A stretch of DNA of 64,000 nt from Anodontia alba (GCA_964016985.1 OZ024831.1:78656263-78720262), one strand, 5' to 3'. Shown: positions 34,770-46,831, counted from the first letter of the stretch. The notes: generated by a model not told the origin, from the sequence alone. Numbers and translations: made by a program.

Positions 34770-35072
34770 TTGGTTTGGTTTGATGGCCCAGTCAACACTA
34801 TTAAGGTCTTGTCGAGCTGGTCAGTTTTCTTAATCACACTTTTTCTTGTGCAAGCTTAGTCCTCTAAGTGGTTAACCTGTACTTGTGCACAATTTTTCGC
34901 CAATAACTGACAATTGCCCTTCTTGAATCAGCGGAAGGCAGAGAATGGCCATAGAAAATATTTCATGTTCAATCTTCAAGTAAGAATGTTGCCCGACCTG
35001 ACAGGGTTTGACTCCACGACCTCCCAATCACAGGCTTATACTCATTCGACTGAGACACGCAGGCTGACTGCA
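34770..35072 (-). repeat. tRNA-derived SINE (family S1), diverged copy
   Basis: It has GGTTTGATGGCCCAGTCAAC, AACTGACAATTGCCCTTCTT and GAATCAGCGGAAGGCAGAGA, matching the S1 body in reverse orientation. The tRNA-like part near 35000-35065 is mutated. No clear target duplication seen. Confidence 0.75.
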
Positions 35073-35099
35073 TGGCATGGCACAAACAGGAAATAATAT

Positions 35100-37040
35100 T
35101 GCTAAAATTCTGCTTGGTAAAGTTAAACATTGTGTATTTCAACTAGTGGCTGTTCATATATTTTCTGATCACATAGATCTGCTGAGTGTATGTACATGGG
35201 GTATAACTCAAGCTAACATACTCTCCAGATAAGAGAGTTATCCAAACAATTATTTATTTCTCCACCAAAAAAAGTGGATACTCACAGAATATGCCTAATA
35301 TATGGTGTTTTGCTTACACCATATGAAAACAGCGACAATTCAGATGAGCTGCCCATCTGAGCTAACAAAAGACTGACTTCTAGCACACTCTCTGTCAGTT
35401 CAGTAGACAAAATATTGGTAATATTTATTTCTTCTTTTCCCATACGGCTGGATTGAAATTTCATGCAAATTGTCTGTTGAATGTTTTCTTATGTTTTACA
35501 CAACAGAATTTGGCAGTCGTTGCAAATGGTCTCTTCAAAAGACAATTTACGTGGAATGTCATATTTCATTCTGGTTGGGAAAATAAGAAAATTCGTCACA
35601 AATTTGTTGTCTGTTGAAATTTTTATACAGCATGCATAGTATTAAAGTAAATATCTCTTCTATTTCAAAGAGAAAAAAAAACTTTAATATTACCACCTAA
35701 TGACCGCCTTCATCTGGAGGTGTCAATAAAATGTCCAGCTCTTTTTTTTTTCTGGGTAAACTATATAACAGGTAAGTATGGATAACCGTTCTAAAAGTTG
35801 AAAATAAGTTAACCTTAATGTATCGTAGTAGACCAGAATATGTTAATAACAGATCAGGAAGGGAGAGAATACTAATAGTAGCTAAGACTATCTTTTTGCA
35901 CAGAATTCTTAAATATGTTAAAACTATTAGTTTCTTTTTGTCTCATATTCAGCAATTCAGCAATTCTATAAACAAACTTCTAGCCCGACATATGAATATT
36001 GAAGATATTTTCTTACTTCTCCCTGAAAACAGTACCGATAGATGGCATTTCATTAATCTTTTCAATGCTTCTCACTCTGGGTCAATTTTTTTTGCAGATG
36101 AAAATTTGAAATATTTTTCTTATTTTTCCCAGAAAACAGAACTTGATGTGTCATGCAGATCGTCATCAAAGGAGACAATTTGCATGAAATGCCAAATCCT
36201 GATTTCAGGGGAACATAAGAAATTTATCACCAAGTTGTTGTCTGCTGAATTAGCCAAGAGTAGTAAAGGTTACCTCCCTTGGCAGAAATGGCCGAAAACC
36301 TTTTTTAGGCATTTCTCTTGAAGAACGTTTTCATGGACAAATAAGGGAGATATTTAGCCAGTTTGTCAACCGAAAGTATGGCTATTTTTCCTATTTCTCT
36401 ACAAATGTTGTTATACTCATTAGAAGTGCTTTGCTGAGGCATTTCAAATGATTATCAAAAACATGTTTTTTTACGGAGAAATGAGAAAATATTATGTGGA
36501 TACCCCCTATTACCTGGAGCAATCAGGAAACCTCTAGTATCAAAAGCTTGCTGTTTCAAAATTATTTGCTTTGAAGATGCAAAGCTCTTTTTTCAGTGAA
36601 AAATAAGAAAGCAAATATCCCACATTTTGTCATCTGCTATTATCAGGCTGAAGCTTAAAACAATTATGAAAGCCACAGGCAAATGTACTTCCATAAATCA
36701 GAAATCAGTGTATTGTGGTTTCAATATATTTATCTCTGCCGAATTACCTTTCATTCTGCAAGCTGACCCAACTTACAGATTGTTAGCTTTTTCAGTATTT
36801 AGATTAACCCGTTGCACCGCTACATTACTGAGTTTCAACACCTGATCGGAATCGAGTGCTCATAAATACCATAGCCTTAGTTTGCTTTGAAAAAGCAAAA
36901 GTCATTGGTTGAGCTAAACTCAGCCAATGGCTGAATGCGTTTAATAAACACAGGTTTTCAGCCCAAACAACAAGCCGAAAACCAACCATTTCCATAAATT
37001 TGGAGCGTTCAAGGTTTTTCGCTGTTTCTAAGCAAAATCC
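35100..37040. repeat. Cluster of degenerate FB2 foldback elements; no gene
   Basis: Pieces of the FB2 hairpin (TTTCATGCAAATTGTCT, AAGGAGACAATTTGCATG, TGTTGTCTGCTGAA) occur around 35440-35630, 36090-36260 and 36600-36640. The 167-codon plus-strand frame at 35818-36321 runs through such a hairpin (its SSSKETICMKCQILISGE comes from the repeat), shows no domain, and I judge it fortuitous. The rest is AT-rich. Confidence 0.6.
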
Positions 37041-37246
37041 TAGCGTATATTCGGGCCGAAATAAATAGAATCTTACATGGTAAAATCAATATCATTTATT
37101 GACGCTTCACAAGTACACACTATGAAAAGAGTTAGCCTTCCTTGTTTAGTTACACAAATAGACATGTTATTTAAAGGGTGTAATATGAAAATAGGCTTAG
37201 CCTAAATGCGGGCACAGCACAGACCCTATCTCCGTCATGTCAGTGT

Positions 37247-38097
37247 AGCACTGTGGTATATCGGACAGTGGCTTCAAACGGGACTTGCGACTCTGTCCGA
37301 CGGGTAATCGCATACTTGGGGTTTGGATTCCAGGTAGGTCACTTGTTTATTTTAATTTTTTTTATTATTTTTGATTACAGCCAGCCCGTTTGGATGCTAG
37401 CAGAAACGAGATTAGGTAATAATTGTTCCCTCATAATAGTTAAATGCGAGAGAAAGGGTCTTTTAGTTAAATGTGAGAGAAAGGGTCTTTTAGACGGTAT
37501 CAGGTCAAAACGGCCCCAAGTCAAAACGTCCCCAAGTCAAAACGGCCCCAAATTGGTCAAAACGGCCCCAAATGCAGTTGCAGTTGTGACCGAGACCCGG
37601 CACCGTGACCAAAATTTCTATTCTGGATTGCAAGACTAATATGTTTTTAACAGTATTTGGGAATACCGAAATCCAATCTTTACCGGAATCTACCGGAATC
37701 CAATATTAATTACCGAAATCCAACTACATTGTCAAGTTTACCATGATTCGTGTAAAGTTAGACATATACACTGTTAAATAATATATAATCAAACAATTTG
37801 GCCAAGTTTAGAAGAATATTTTGGAATAATAACGATTTTATTAACGTTTTTTTTAAATTTCGGAATCTGCCGAAATCCAATATTAATTACCGAAATCCAC
37901 TATATCATCAAGTTAACCATGATTTGCGTAAATGTAGACATATACACTGTTAAATAATATATAAACAGATAATATGTCCAAATTTGGAAGAAGTTTTTGG
38001 AATAATAACGATTTTATTAATGTTTATATAATTTTCATAGGTGGAGTTACTTCCCTTCGTAGCTTAGCTCTGTGACGGGTACATAGAAGTATGGGGG
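37247..38097 (+). mobile_element. Compact copy of a mosaic interspersed element (empty-site copy)
   Basis: Modules in order: a possible tRNA-like head (37247-37345, with GGGTTTGGATTCC as a poor B box), a GAGAAAGGGTCTTTTAG duplication, a GGTCAAAACGGCCCC short array (37500-37572), GACCGAGACCCGGCACCGTG, and two units of TTACCGAAATCCAA sequence (37645-38030), ending with GTGGAGTTACTTCCCTTCGT. The inverted copy at 43342-49710 has the same modules plus three large insertions. The 128-codon frame at 37253-37639 is not conserved as a protein. Confidence 0.7.
37500..37572 (+). repeat. GGTCAAAACGGCCCC short motif array
   Basis: Four to five near-exact copies of GTCAAAACGGCCCCAA, one with CGTCCCC. Similar in style to the GGTCAACTCGTACC arrays at 49719-49835 and 50967-51050. 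Confidence 0.85.
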
Positions 38098-38458
38098 AAC
38101 ACACGGAAATATTTTTCATATTTTTCCAATAAATAAAGCTTTGATGTTTCCTGCAAATTGTCTCCACTGGAGATAATATCAAGCATGAAATGTCAAGATA
38201 TATAGCATAATATTGGTTTTGTTTTGCATTTAACTGCATGCAAATCGGTAGCCTAACGATTGTAAAAACTCTCCCACAAATACTTCATTTAAATGGATTT
38301 GTCCAAACTTAAACTTTACCACTTTCTGGGCTTATTCAGCAGATGACACAGAATACAGCGTCTGATCAGGGTCTGTTTTTTTTTTTTAGCTCACCTTAGC
38401 ATAAGCTCAGGGTGAGCTATTGTCATCACCCTATGTCTGTCGTCCGTCGTTCGTCGTC

Positions 38459-40630
38459 AACAATTAGTTTGTTAACACTCTAGAGGTCACAGTTTTGACC
38501 CAATCTTGATGAAACTTGGTCAGAATGTTTGCCTCTATGAAATCTAGGTCAAGTTCGATACTGGGTTACTTGGGGTCAAAAACTAGGTCACCAGGTCAAA
38601 TCAAAGGAAAAACTTGTTAACACTCTACAGGTCATAATTTTGACCCAATCGATGAAACTTGCTCAAAATGTTTGCCTCTATTAAATCTAGGTCAAGTTCG
38701 AAACTGGGTCACTTGAGGTCAAAAACTAGGTCACCGGGCCAGATCAGCAGAAAACCTTGTTAACACTCTAGCGGTCACATTTTTTAAGCAATCATCATGA
38801 ATCTTGCTCAATATATTTGTCTTGATGATTTCTAGGTCAAGTTCGAAACTGGGTCACCTGGGGTAAAAAACTAGGTCACCTGGCCAGATCAGCAGAAAAC
38901 CTTGTTAACACTCTAGCAGTCACATTTTTGAAGCAATCATCATTAATCTTGCTCAATATGTTTGTTTTGATGAATTCTAGGTCAAGCTTGAAACTGGGCC
39001 ACCTGGGGTCAAAAACTAGGTCACCTGGCCAGATCAGCAGAAAACCTTGTTAACACTCTAGCAGTCACATTTTTGAAGCAATCATCATGAATCTTGCTCA
39101 ATATGTTTGTCTTGATGATTTCTTGGTCAAGTTCGAAACTGGGTCACTTGGGGTCAAAAACTAGGTCACCGGGCCAGATCAGCAGAAAACCTTGTTAACA
39201 CTCTAGCGGTCACATTTTTGAAGCAATCATCATGAATCTTGCTCAATATATTTGTCTTGATGATTTCTAGGTCAAATCTGAAACTGGGTCACCTGGGGTC
39301 AAAAACTAGGTCACCTAGCCAGATCAGCAGAAAACCTTGTTAACACTCTAGCAGTCACATTTTTGAAGCAATCATCATGAATCTTGCTCAATATGTTTGT
39401 CTTGATGATTTCTAGGTCAAGTTCGAAACTGGGTCACTTGGGGTCAAAAACTAGGTCACTGGGCCAGATCAGTAGAAAACCTTGTTAACACTCTAGCGGT
39501 CACATTTTTTAAGCAATCATCATGAATCTTGCTCAATATGTTTGTCTTGATGATTTCTAGGTCAAGTTCGAAACTGGGTCACCTGGGGTCAAAAACTAGG
39601 TCACCTGGCCAGATCAGCAGAAAACCTTTTTAACACTCTAGCAGTCACATTTTTGAAGCAATCATCATGAATCTTGCTCAAAATGTTTGTCTTGATGATT
39701 TATAGGTCGAGGTCACTTGGGGTCAAAAACGAGGTCACCGGGCCAGATCAGCAGAAAACCTTTTTAACACTCTAGCGGTCACATTTTTGAAGCAATCATC
39801 ATGAACCTTGCTCAATATATTTGTCTTGATGATTTCTAGGTCAAATCTGAAACTGGGTCACCTGGGGTCAAAACTAGGTCACCTAGCCAGATCAGCAGAA
39901 AACCTTGTTAACACTCTAGCAGTCACATTTTTGAAGCAATCATCATGAATCTTGCTCAATATGTTTGTCTTGATGATTTCTAGGTCAAGTTCGAAACTGG
40001 GTCACTTGGGGTCAAAAACTAGGTCACTGGGCCAGATCATTAGAAAACCTTGTTAACACTCTAGCGGTCACATTTTTTAAGCAATCATCATGAATCTTGC
40101 TCAATATGTTTGTCTTGATGATTTCTAGGTCAAGTTCGAAACTGGGTCACCTGGGGTCAAAAACTAGGTCACCTGGCCAGATCAGCAGAAAACCTTTTTA
40201 ACACTCTAGCAGTCACATTTTTGAAGCAATCATCATGAATCTTGCTCAAAATGTTTGTCTTGATGATTTCTAGGTCAGGTTCGAAACTGGGTCACGTGGT
40301 GTCAAAAACTAGGTCACCAGACCAAACCTGCAGAAAACCTTGTTAACACTCTAGTGGTCACATTTTTGAAGCAATTATCATGAATCTTGCTCAAAATGTT
40401 TGTCTTGATGAGTTCTAGGATATGTTTGAAACTGGGTCACTTGGGGTCAAAAACTAGGTCACCGGGCCAAATCAGCAGAAAACTTTGTTAACACTCTAGC
40501 GGTCACATTTTTGAAACAGTCATCATGAATCTGGCTCAAAATGTTTGTCTTGATGATTTCTAGGTCAAGCTCGAAACTGGAACACCTGGGGTCAAAAACT
40601 AGGTCACCTGGCCAAATAAGCGTAAAATCT
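38459..40630 (+). repeat. Tandem array of about 146-bp units, about 15 copies, with higher-order repeat
   Basis: TGTTAACACTCTAG occurs near 38613, 38758, 38903, 39048, 39195, 39342 and on to 40627. Each unit contains GGGTCACCTGGGGTCA and CTAGGTCACC. Variants such as CATTTTTTAAGC and GTCAAATCTGAAACTGGG return about 570 bp apart (39200 and 39777; 39480 and 40060), implying amplification in blocks of four units. Confidence 0.85.
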
Positions 40631-40635
40631 TGTTA

Positions 40636-41894
40636 CAGGCCAGTCCCGTTAGTACTCGCGTCGTTAGTGCGCGAATACGGATATAACGCGGGGACGTCAT
40701 GCCTCCCAAATTTTTTTCGAAGGGTCCCAGTTTCCCCATCCACTAGGTCAAAATAACAAAATGTGTTTTTTGTTTTTCAGAGCTTCCATCTGCAGAAAAA
40801 GAAATTATTTACTGCTGTTGTACATGTCATAATAGCAAATAAAAAAAATGATTTTGAAAGAATAAAGCTAATCAATGTATTGTCTCTGTTGTATTTTTGT
40901 TTGTGTACGTGCGTAATGACCGTAATTGACCTTTTGATGTTTATTTTAAGAAGACAAACTTGTGCCAATTAAATTTTCATTTAACTTTTAAACGATAAAA
41001 ACTTATCTATCAAGAAATGGCTTATCCCACATCTAAAGAATGGGAATATGGCCACAGTTATCCATAATTAATTTGTAAATACTTGAAAGACACCGAATTT
41101 TCCAGTTTGATATGGCCGCCTTGCCAACCTAATAAGATATTCATCCAATCAGCGACGCGGATCACTGGACGTCGATTACTGCGCACGCGGTCAGGTAGTA
41201 GAGCATGTAACTGAAATTTGTCCGGCACTCATTGTTGTCTTGAAAAAGTTCATTCTGCTATCAGTTTAACACTGATTAAAATGGAAAACCAAAGAAGAAA
41301 ACGAAAAGCCTTCACGGTTAAAGAAAAACTTGAGGCCATTGAACATGGCACTTTGTTGGAATCAAATGTTTTGGTTTAGTCAATTTTTTTTCTTGGAGCT
41401 TTCGTTCTATTCTATACAAGCAGAACGATTAAAAAACTTAACGATTTCTGCTGTTTTATTAATCAGATTTCTTTTACTGGACTAAAATAATTCGCTATGC
41501 TCGCGGGGACCGGTATTGATACCGGACTTTTTATGTGACTTACACCGCACTTAAACACCGTCTGTATTACAACACCGGCAAATATGGCGGATCGAGCCAC
41601 AAAATGGAAACGTAAATAAAGTATTTAGCATATATATTGCAGAAAAAGTACATCAGAGGGTGTGAAAAAGACAAAACATACAACGTTAGTACTCATTCGT
41701 TTATTTATATAAATAACACACGAAATATCATTGTTTTCATTCATAAATCCCTCCAAACGTATATATGTGTGTCCCATACAAATGTCAACATTTATAAAGT
41801 CTGATCAGTCGGCTCCGAACTTACTACGCGCCTCGCCTATATCGCGGTCTGGATTTGTGCATCCCGACCAGCGCGTAATAATGGGACTGACCTG
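40636..41894 (+). mobile_element. pogo/Tigger-like DNA transposon, internally deleted
   Basis: The ends CAGGCCAGTCCCGTTAGTAC and (inverse) CAGGTCAGTCCCATTATTAC are flanked by TA (40634-40635 and 41895-41896). Removing the element rejoins the host tandem unit (...CTTGTTA/CACTCTAGCGGTCAC). A short transposase start is present (41281-41376). Confidence 0.88.
41281..41376 (+). pseudogene. pogo/Tigger transposase N-terminal fragment
   Basis: The Met at 41281 starts MENQRRKRKAFTVKEKLEAI, followed by EHGTLLESNVLV and a stop. The basic RKRKAFT.KEKLEAI start is the first part of the CENP-B/pogo-type helix-turn-helix DNA-binding domain. About 32 codons remain of an expected several hundred; the catalytic DDE region is gone. 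It confirms the class suggested by the TA-flanked CAG ends. Confidence 0.75.
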
Positions 41895-42460
41895 TATCAC
41901 TCTAGCGGTCACATTTTTAAAGCAATCATCATGAATCTTGCACAAAATGTTTGTCTTGATGAGTTCTAGGTCAAGTTCAAAACTGGGTCGCTTGGTATCA
42001 AAAACTAGGTCACCGGGCCAAATCAGCAGAAAACTTTGTTATAATCATTTTGAACTTTGATCAGAATGTTTGCCTTGATCAGTTCTAGATCAGGCTGTCA
42101 AAGTGCTATGTTGCTCAGGTGAGCGTTACAGGGCCATCATGGCCCTCTTGTTTTTTTTTTTTGTTTTGTTTTGTTTTATTTTGGCATTGAATTGCATACA
42201 AACTAAAAACTCTCCCACACAAACTAAATAGAGTTGTATAAGCTTACCCATGGCTAATTCAACAGACGACAATTTGTTATTTCTTATTTTTCCCTGAAAG
42301 GGTTTGATCCGGGTCTACACCTTTTTTTGTGCGCATATAACGCATTGACCAGTAGCAACCTTGCGCGGCGTTCAGCCGATCCCGGTAAGGGAGGGTTGTT
42401 ACAGATTCTGTGCGTTATATAGCTATGTCTGGTAGATAGTTATTTAAGCCTGGTGAACTC

Positions 42461-42525
42461 AAATAGTGTAGTCCTAGATCAGATGCCGCGCTCCGTGGCA
42501 TTTGATCTGGAACTACAGTATTTGC
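42461..42525. mobile_element. Foldback hairpin, family FB1
   Basis: AAATAGTGTAGTCCTAGATC...ATGCCGC pairs with TGGCATTTGATCTGGAACTA...CAGTATTTGC around a loop of about 6 bases. Confidence 0.7.
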
Positions 42526-43191
42526 TTATGTCTTTTTATAAATGAGTTAATATATTTCAGCTATTGTATATAATTATATAATGTGTTTGCAGATATCAAT
42601 TTACTTTTGTGCCATTTTCTAATTTGGTTAACATATATTTTAAATATTTTAAAAATCTATCAAGTTTAAATTTCAGAATTCTCTATATAGACATTCGCTT
42701 TTTTATACATTAAAAGTTGCATTAATTATTTTATATCTGGAGTTGAGTTCACTGCTTTAAAATATGTTTACTATTATTCTATTTCATATGGCATTTTTAA
42801 ATTTATGACACGGGCGTCAAGCTAAAAAAGTGTCTTTGAACATGCGCAAAATGTATGGATTCACCCCAACGGGCAAACAACGTCCTAGGAATGTCGCATC
42901 CACGTTGTGTGCCCGCTGGGACATCTTCCAGTTGCCCTGCATGCAATCTCATCCGGACCTTTGATCTCGAATCATACAAATTGCAGTATCCAATGAGTCT
43001 GTTAGCAGACAGTGAAGACCCTGATCAGACTGTGCATCCGCGCAGTTTGCCATCTGGACCTTCGCTGTCCACATATGTCTGAGGACACGTTTTCGTATGG
43101 CGTGGCAGATATATGGTTGATTCTTCAAATTGTTTAGTTTAATAAGTTGATATTAATATACATTGTGTTTTTATATACTTTTATGCTGCAG

Positions 43192-43216
43192 AGAGAGAGA
43201 GAGAGAGAGAGAGAGC
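43192..43216. repeat. GA dinucleotide microsatellite
   Basis: About 12 uninterrupted AG units. Confidence 0.95.
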
Positions 43217-43444
43217 TTTTGTTACATTGAATTGATTACTTAACTGTGGAATAAAACAGTGCAAGTATAAAACATGTCTTGCTATATTTTATTCTGTTTG
43301 CCCTCTTTCGTTATCTGCCCAGGCTAAAAGTAATGTTTCGCTTTGTTTCCCCGTATTTCTATTTCTCGTCACAGAGCAAAGCTACGAAGGGAAGTAACTC
43401 CACCTATGAAAATTATAAAAACGTTAATAAACTTGGACATATTA

Positions 43445-44211
43445 CAGTGTAGCTCCAATATATCGCGGTATTGCGGGTCCATAACCCTGAAACCGCGATG
43501 TGGTCGGAGCACGATATAAGTCCCGACATGTACCATGCATGTATAACGGCGTGCATAACACTCGCTCGGTTTGTCGCTGTGGTAGTTTGCTGAGACATCA
43601 CGGATAAATGGCATTCAGTTATGCTGTCATCATATTTCCTAATTAAAATTGGATTAGAATTGCTCAATGGAATAATTTACAATGGTGCGCTATGTCTAAC
43701 AAGTAATTCCAATTGAAACCAGCTGATAAACTACGTTTGAAAACAAGAAATCATCGGATTGACAATTTAGGACGCCATTTTGGATACTCTGGCGAAGGGA
43801 AGTTACTCAATTGTGCTAAGATAACTTGAGTTGCTTCCCTTCGCTTATATTGCGGGCGCAAAAAAAACAAAGTTAATTTCTTTTTATTTATTTTTTTTAT
43901 TGTTTGTTTTTTTGGGTTTTTTTTGACGCAGTTGTTTTCTTCTGAAATATTTATATCTACAGAAGTGTAAAATAATACCTGACGCGCGTGACTTAGCGTC
44001 GGGATAGGCGCGAAAAATCAATTACCGGAGGCGGAACACGTTTTTTTTTGTTTTGTTTTTTTCTGAAGTTAAATAAAACAACAAACATTTTATGTTTTTA
44101 AATTTTTTTTTTTTTTTTTTTTTTGCTTATGGAAAATTTGGGAGCCATGGCCTATTCGCGATATACTGGATTTCGCGAAATAACGGACCGCGATGTATTG
44201 GAGCTACACTG
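43445..44211. mobile_element. TA-flanked 767-bp element, pogo-like ends
   Basis: The ends CAGTGTAGCTCCAATATATC and its inverse (GATGTATTGGAGCTACACTG) are flanked by TA (43443-43444 and 44212-44213). The compact copy near 37960-37980 shows the same flanking sequence joined with a single TA, so it is a true insertion. The inside has TTTT runs and a GAAGGGAAGTTACTC/GCTTCCCTTCGC pair. No transposase. Confidence 0.9.
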
Positions 44212-44532
44212 TATCTGTTTATATACTATTTAACAGTGTATATGTCTACATTTACACAAATCATGGTAAACTTGATAATATACTTGGATTTCGGTAATTA
44301 ATATTGGATTTCGGTAGATTCCGAAATTGTAAAAAACGTTAATAATATCGTTATTATTCCAAAAAATTCTTCCAAACTTGGCCATATTATCTGTTTATAT
44401 ATCATTTAACATTATATATGTCAAATTTACACAAATCATGATAAACTTGATAATATAGTTGGATTTCGGTAATTAATATTGGATTCTGGTAGATTCCGGT
44501 AAACATTGGATTTCGGTAATCCCAAATACCCT

Positions 44533-46162
44533 GTTTTTAACTTTGTCCATTTTGGGTTTATATTATGAGGTATTAAATATACATTATCCAACAAAAAGGA
44601 AATTTACATCGGACCTGTAGTTATTTTTAAACACAGATTTACCGTTTCAAGGGGTATGAGACCCACAGACCATCCATTCTCCGGTTTTTTGAAGTTTTTT
44701 CTATAATGTTCTATAAACAATCAATTTCTTTGTTGCATAGGTCTTTCAAATACAAAAATGAATTATATATAGCTAGCTGAAGCTATAACAGAAACGTTAA
44801 AAAAGTGCTGAATTTTACGATTTTCATATATTTATTATGTTTCTAAAAATAGAACAGGTAGAAAATTTGATAATAACCACAATGTCCCTAATCTACAGAA
44901 ATGTACCGAATGGTAAACACCAATACAGTCAGCGCATACAAATGCATATATGGCTAATTGTGTTATATAAAGAAATATAATGATAGAAAATACGAACTAG
45001 GTTGAATTAAATAATAGTATTAATAATAAAAAAAAAATTATTGTCAGCATCATCTATAATGTTATGTTTGGCATGTAATAAGAACAAAGAAATAGAAAAG
45101 CCTGGGCATGTGTGGGGTTAGGCTGATAACAAAGATACGGATCAATATGCGCATTTGCGCACTATGATATGGACCTTTGTTGTTTGCTACAATAAACAGA
45201 CTCAGCTACGAAACAGACAATCCTGTGCATCTGTGGTTTGGGCTGATAACAAAGATATGGATCAGCATGCGCATTCGCGCAGTGATATTGACCTTTGTTG
45301 TTTGCTACAATAAATAGATTTAGCTAAGAAACAGACAATCCTGCACATCTGGAGCTGGGCTGATAAGAAAGATATGGATCAGCATGCACATTCGGGGACT
45401 GTGATATGGACCTTTGTTGTTTGCTGTAGTAAATAGGTTTAGCTTAGAAATAGACAAGACTACGCATCTGTGGAGTTGAGATGATAACAAAGATACGGAT
45501 CAGCACACGCATTCGCGCACTGTTACATTGACCTTTGTTGTTTGCCTTGTTATCAGCTTAGCCCCACACATGCGCAGGCTTTTCTATTTCTTTGTCCTTA
45601 TTACATGCTAAACGTAATATTATAGATGGTGCTTATAATTATAATAATAATGATTATTGTTATTATTATTATTATTATTATTTAATTCAACCTAATTAGT
45701 ATTTTCTAACATTATATTTCTGTATATAACACAATTAGCCTATCATGCCCATTACGCATTTGTATGCACTGACTGTATGGGTGTTTACCATTCGGTACAT
45801 TTCTGTAGATTAGGGACATTGTGGTTATTATCAAATTTTCTACCTGTTCTATTTTTAGAAACATAATAAATATATGAAAATCGTAAAATTCAACACTTTA
45901 ACGTTTCTGTTATAGCTTCAGCTAGCCATACATAATTCATTTTTGTATTTGAAAGACCTGTGCAACAAAGAAATTGATTGTTTATAGAACATTATAGAAA
46001 AAAACTTAAAAAAAAAAACGGAGAATGGATGGTCTGTGGGTTTCATACCCCTTGAAACGGTAAATCTGAGTTTAAAAAATAATTACAGGTCCGATCTAAA
46101 TTTCCTTTTTGTTAGTTAAAAATACTTCATAATATAAACCCAAAATGGACAAAGTTAAAAAC
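44533..46162. mobile_element. 1.63-kb palindromic element, arms about 600 bp
   Basis: The left arm (44533-45120) and right arm (45548-46162) are reverse complements with few differences (for example TTTAACTTTGTCCATTTTGG and its inverse; GGTATGAGACCCACAGACCA and its inverse). The spacer is a four-unit 118-120 bp array. It is absent at the matching site of the compact copy near 37640. No coding capacity; a MITE or foldback-type element. Confidence 0.85.
45122..45548. repeat. 118-120 bp tandem array, about 4 units, in palindrome spacer
   Basis: GATAACAAAGATACGGATCA-type starts lie at about 45124, 45244, 45362 and 45483, each followed by GACCTTTGTTGTTTGC. It lies exactly between the palindrome arms, and its first and last parts merge into the arms. 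Confidence 0.8.
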
Positions 46163-46763
46163 ATGTTAGTCTTGCAATCCAGGATAGAAACTTTGGTCAC
46201 AGTGCCGGGTCTCGGTCACGGGGTTCTGATCTGTGGGTTTCATACCTGACCTTTTAGACGGGAGAGACTCAAAGATGTCTGGGTCGATCACGGCGAATAT
46301 ATCTTTTTCACTTCAAGGGAGCGTCAATAAAATGTGTTTTCTTATAAATATCCCAGTCAAAAGAAAGGATATTTGACCTTTTGAGAGCAAAATTTATTTC
46401 CCTCGCCTTGTACAACAACTATGTAGCACAATTTCCCCGATTTATGATTTTCATTGAATAAACAGTTGTACACTGTCTTCGGCACGACTGTCCACAGTCT
46501 TGCTACTGTACGTAATCAATAGTTGCCACCAGTTCTTTTTTGACTGTCCGCAAACTTGCGACTATAAAATTACAGCCGGTCAGTAGTTTTCAATTGATTT
46601 TAAAGCTTTATGCGACTGCAGTCTTATGGATACTCGTCTAGAGACATAGTTAGTCGCATCTACAATGCGCATAACATTAGGATTTTCTCAAATTCAATGA
46701 GGGTTTGTTAGAAATGAAAGTAATTACCGTAATAACCCTAAGTATTGGGACAGAAAGACGTTT

Positions 46764-46831
46764 GTTAACATTGTAGACACAGATCAGACACCTCAGTACG
46801 CGGAATCTGATCAGGGTCTATATTGTTTGCC
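46764..46831. mobile_element. Foldback hairpin, family FB1
   Basis: AACATTGTAGACACAGATCA pairs with CTGATCAGGGTCTATATTGT. A short-armed member of the GATCAGA/TCTGATC family. Confidence 0.7.

Larger units (their letters stand above)
38388..42150 (+). mobile_element. HT element with a 146-bp array, carrying a pogo insertion
   Basis: The left tip AGCTCACCTTAGC...CTCAGGGTGAGCT is followed by GTCTGTCGTCCGTCG and a long array. The right end is TGTTGCTCAGGTGAGCG, then AGGGCCATCATGGCCCT (a hairpin) and CTTG. It sits in a T-run on both sides. Apart from a 1259-bp insertion (40636-41894) it is all tandem units. No coding capacity of its own. Confidence 0.8.
42151..43340. other. No gene; foldback and short repeats
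   Basis: Holds half of an FB2-type sequence (42262-42300), the FB1 hairpin at 42461-42525, and a GACCCTGATCAGACTGTGCA...CATCTGGACCTTCGC repeat near 43018 that gives a meaningless 75-codon frame. A GAGA microsatellite lies at 43192-43216. Confidence 0.55.

Noticed and set aside
35818..36321. 167-codon open frame on the plus strand
   Set aside because: It runs through an FB2 foldback sequence, has no recognisable domain, and lies in AT-rich repeat debris.
37247..37345. True tRNA gene
   Set aside because: Only a poor B-box-like GGGTTTGGATTCC and no cloverleaf I could draw. Kept only as a possible SINE head.
37253..37639. 128-codon frame matched by a minus-strand frame at 49484-49696
   Set aside because: The similarity is at DNA level, from two copies of a tRNA-like repeat head. 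Changes are not codon-biased and the frames end differently.
38388..42150. Regular 146-bp array as a CRISPR
   Set aside because: The whole unit repeats with no unique spacers, the genome is eukaryotic, and there are no cas genes.
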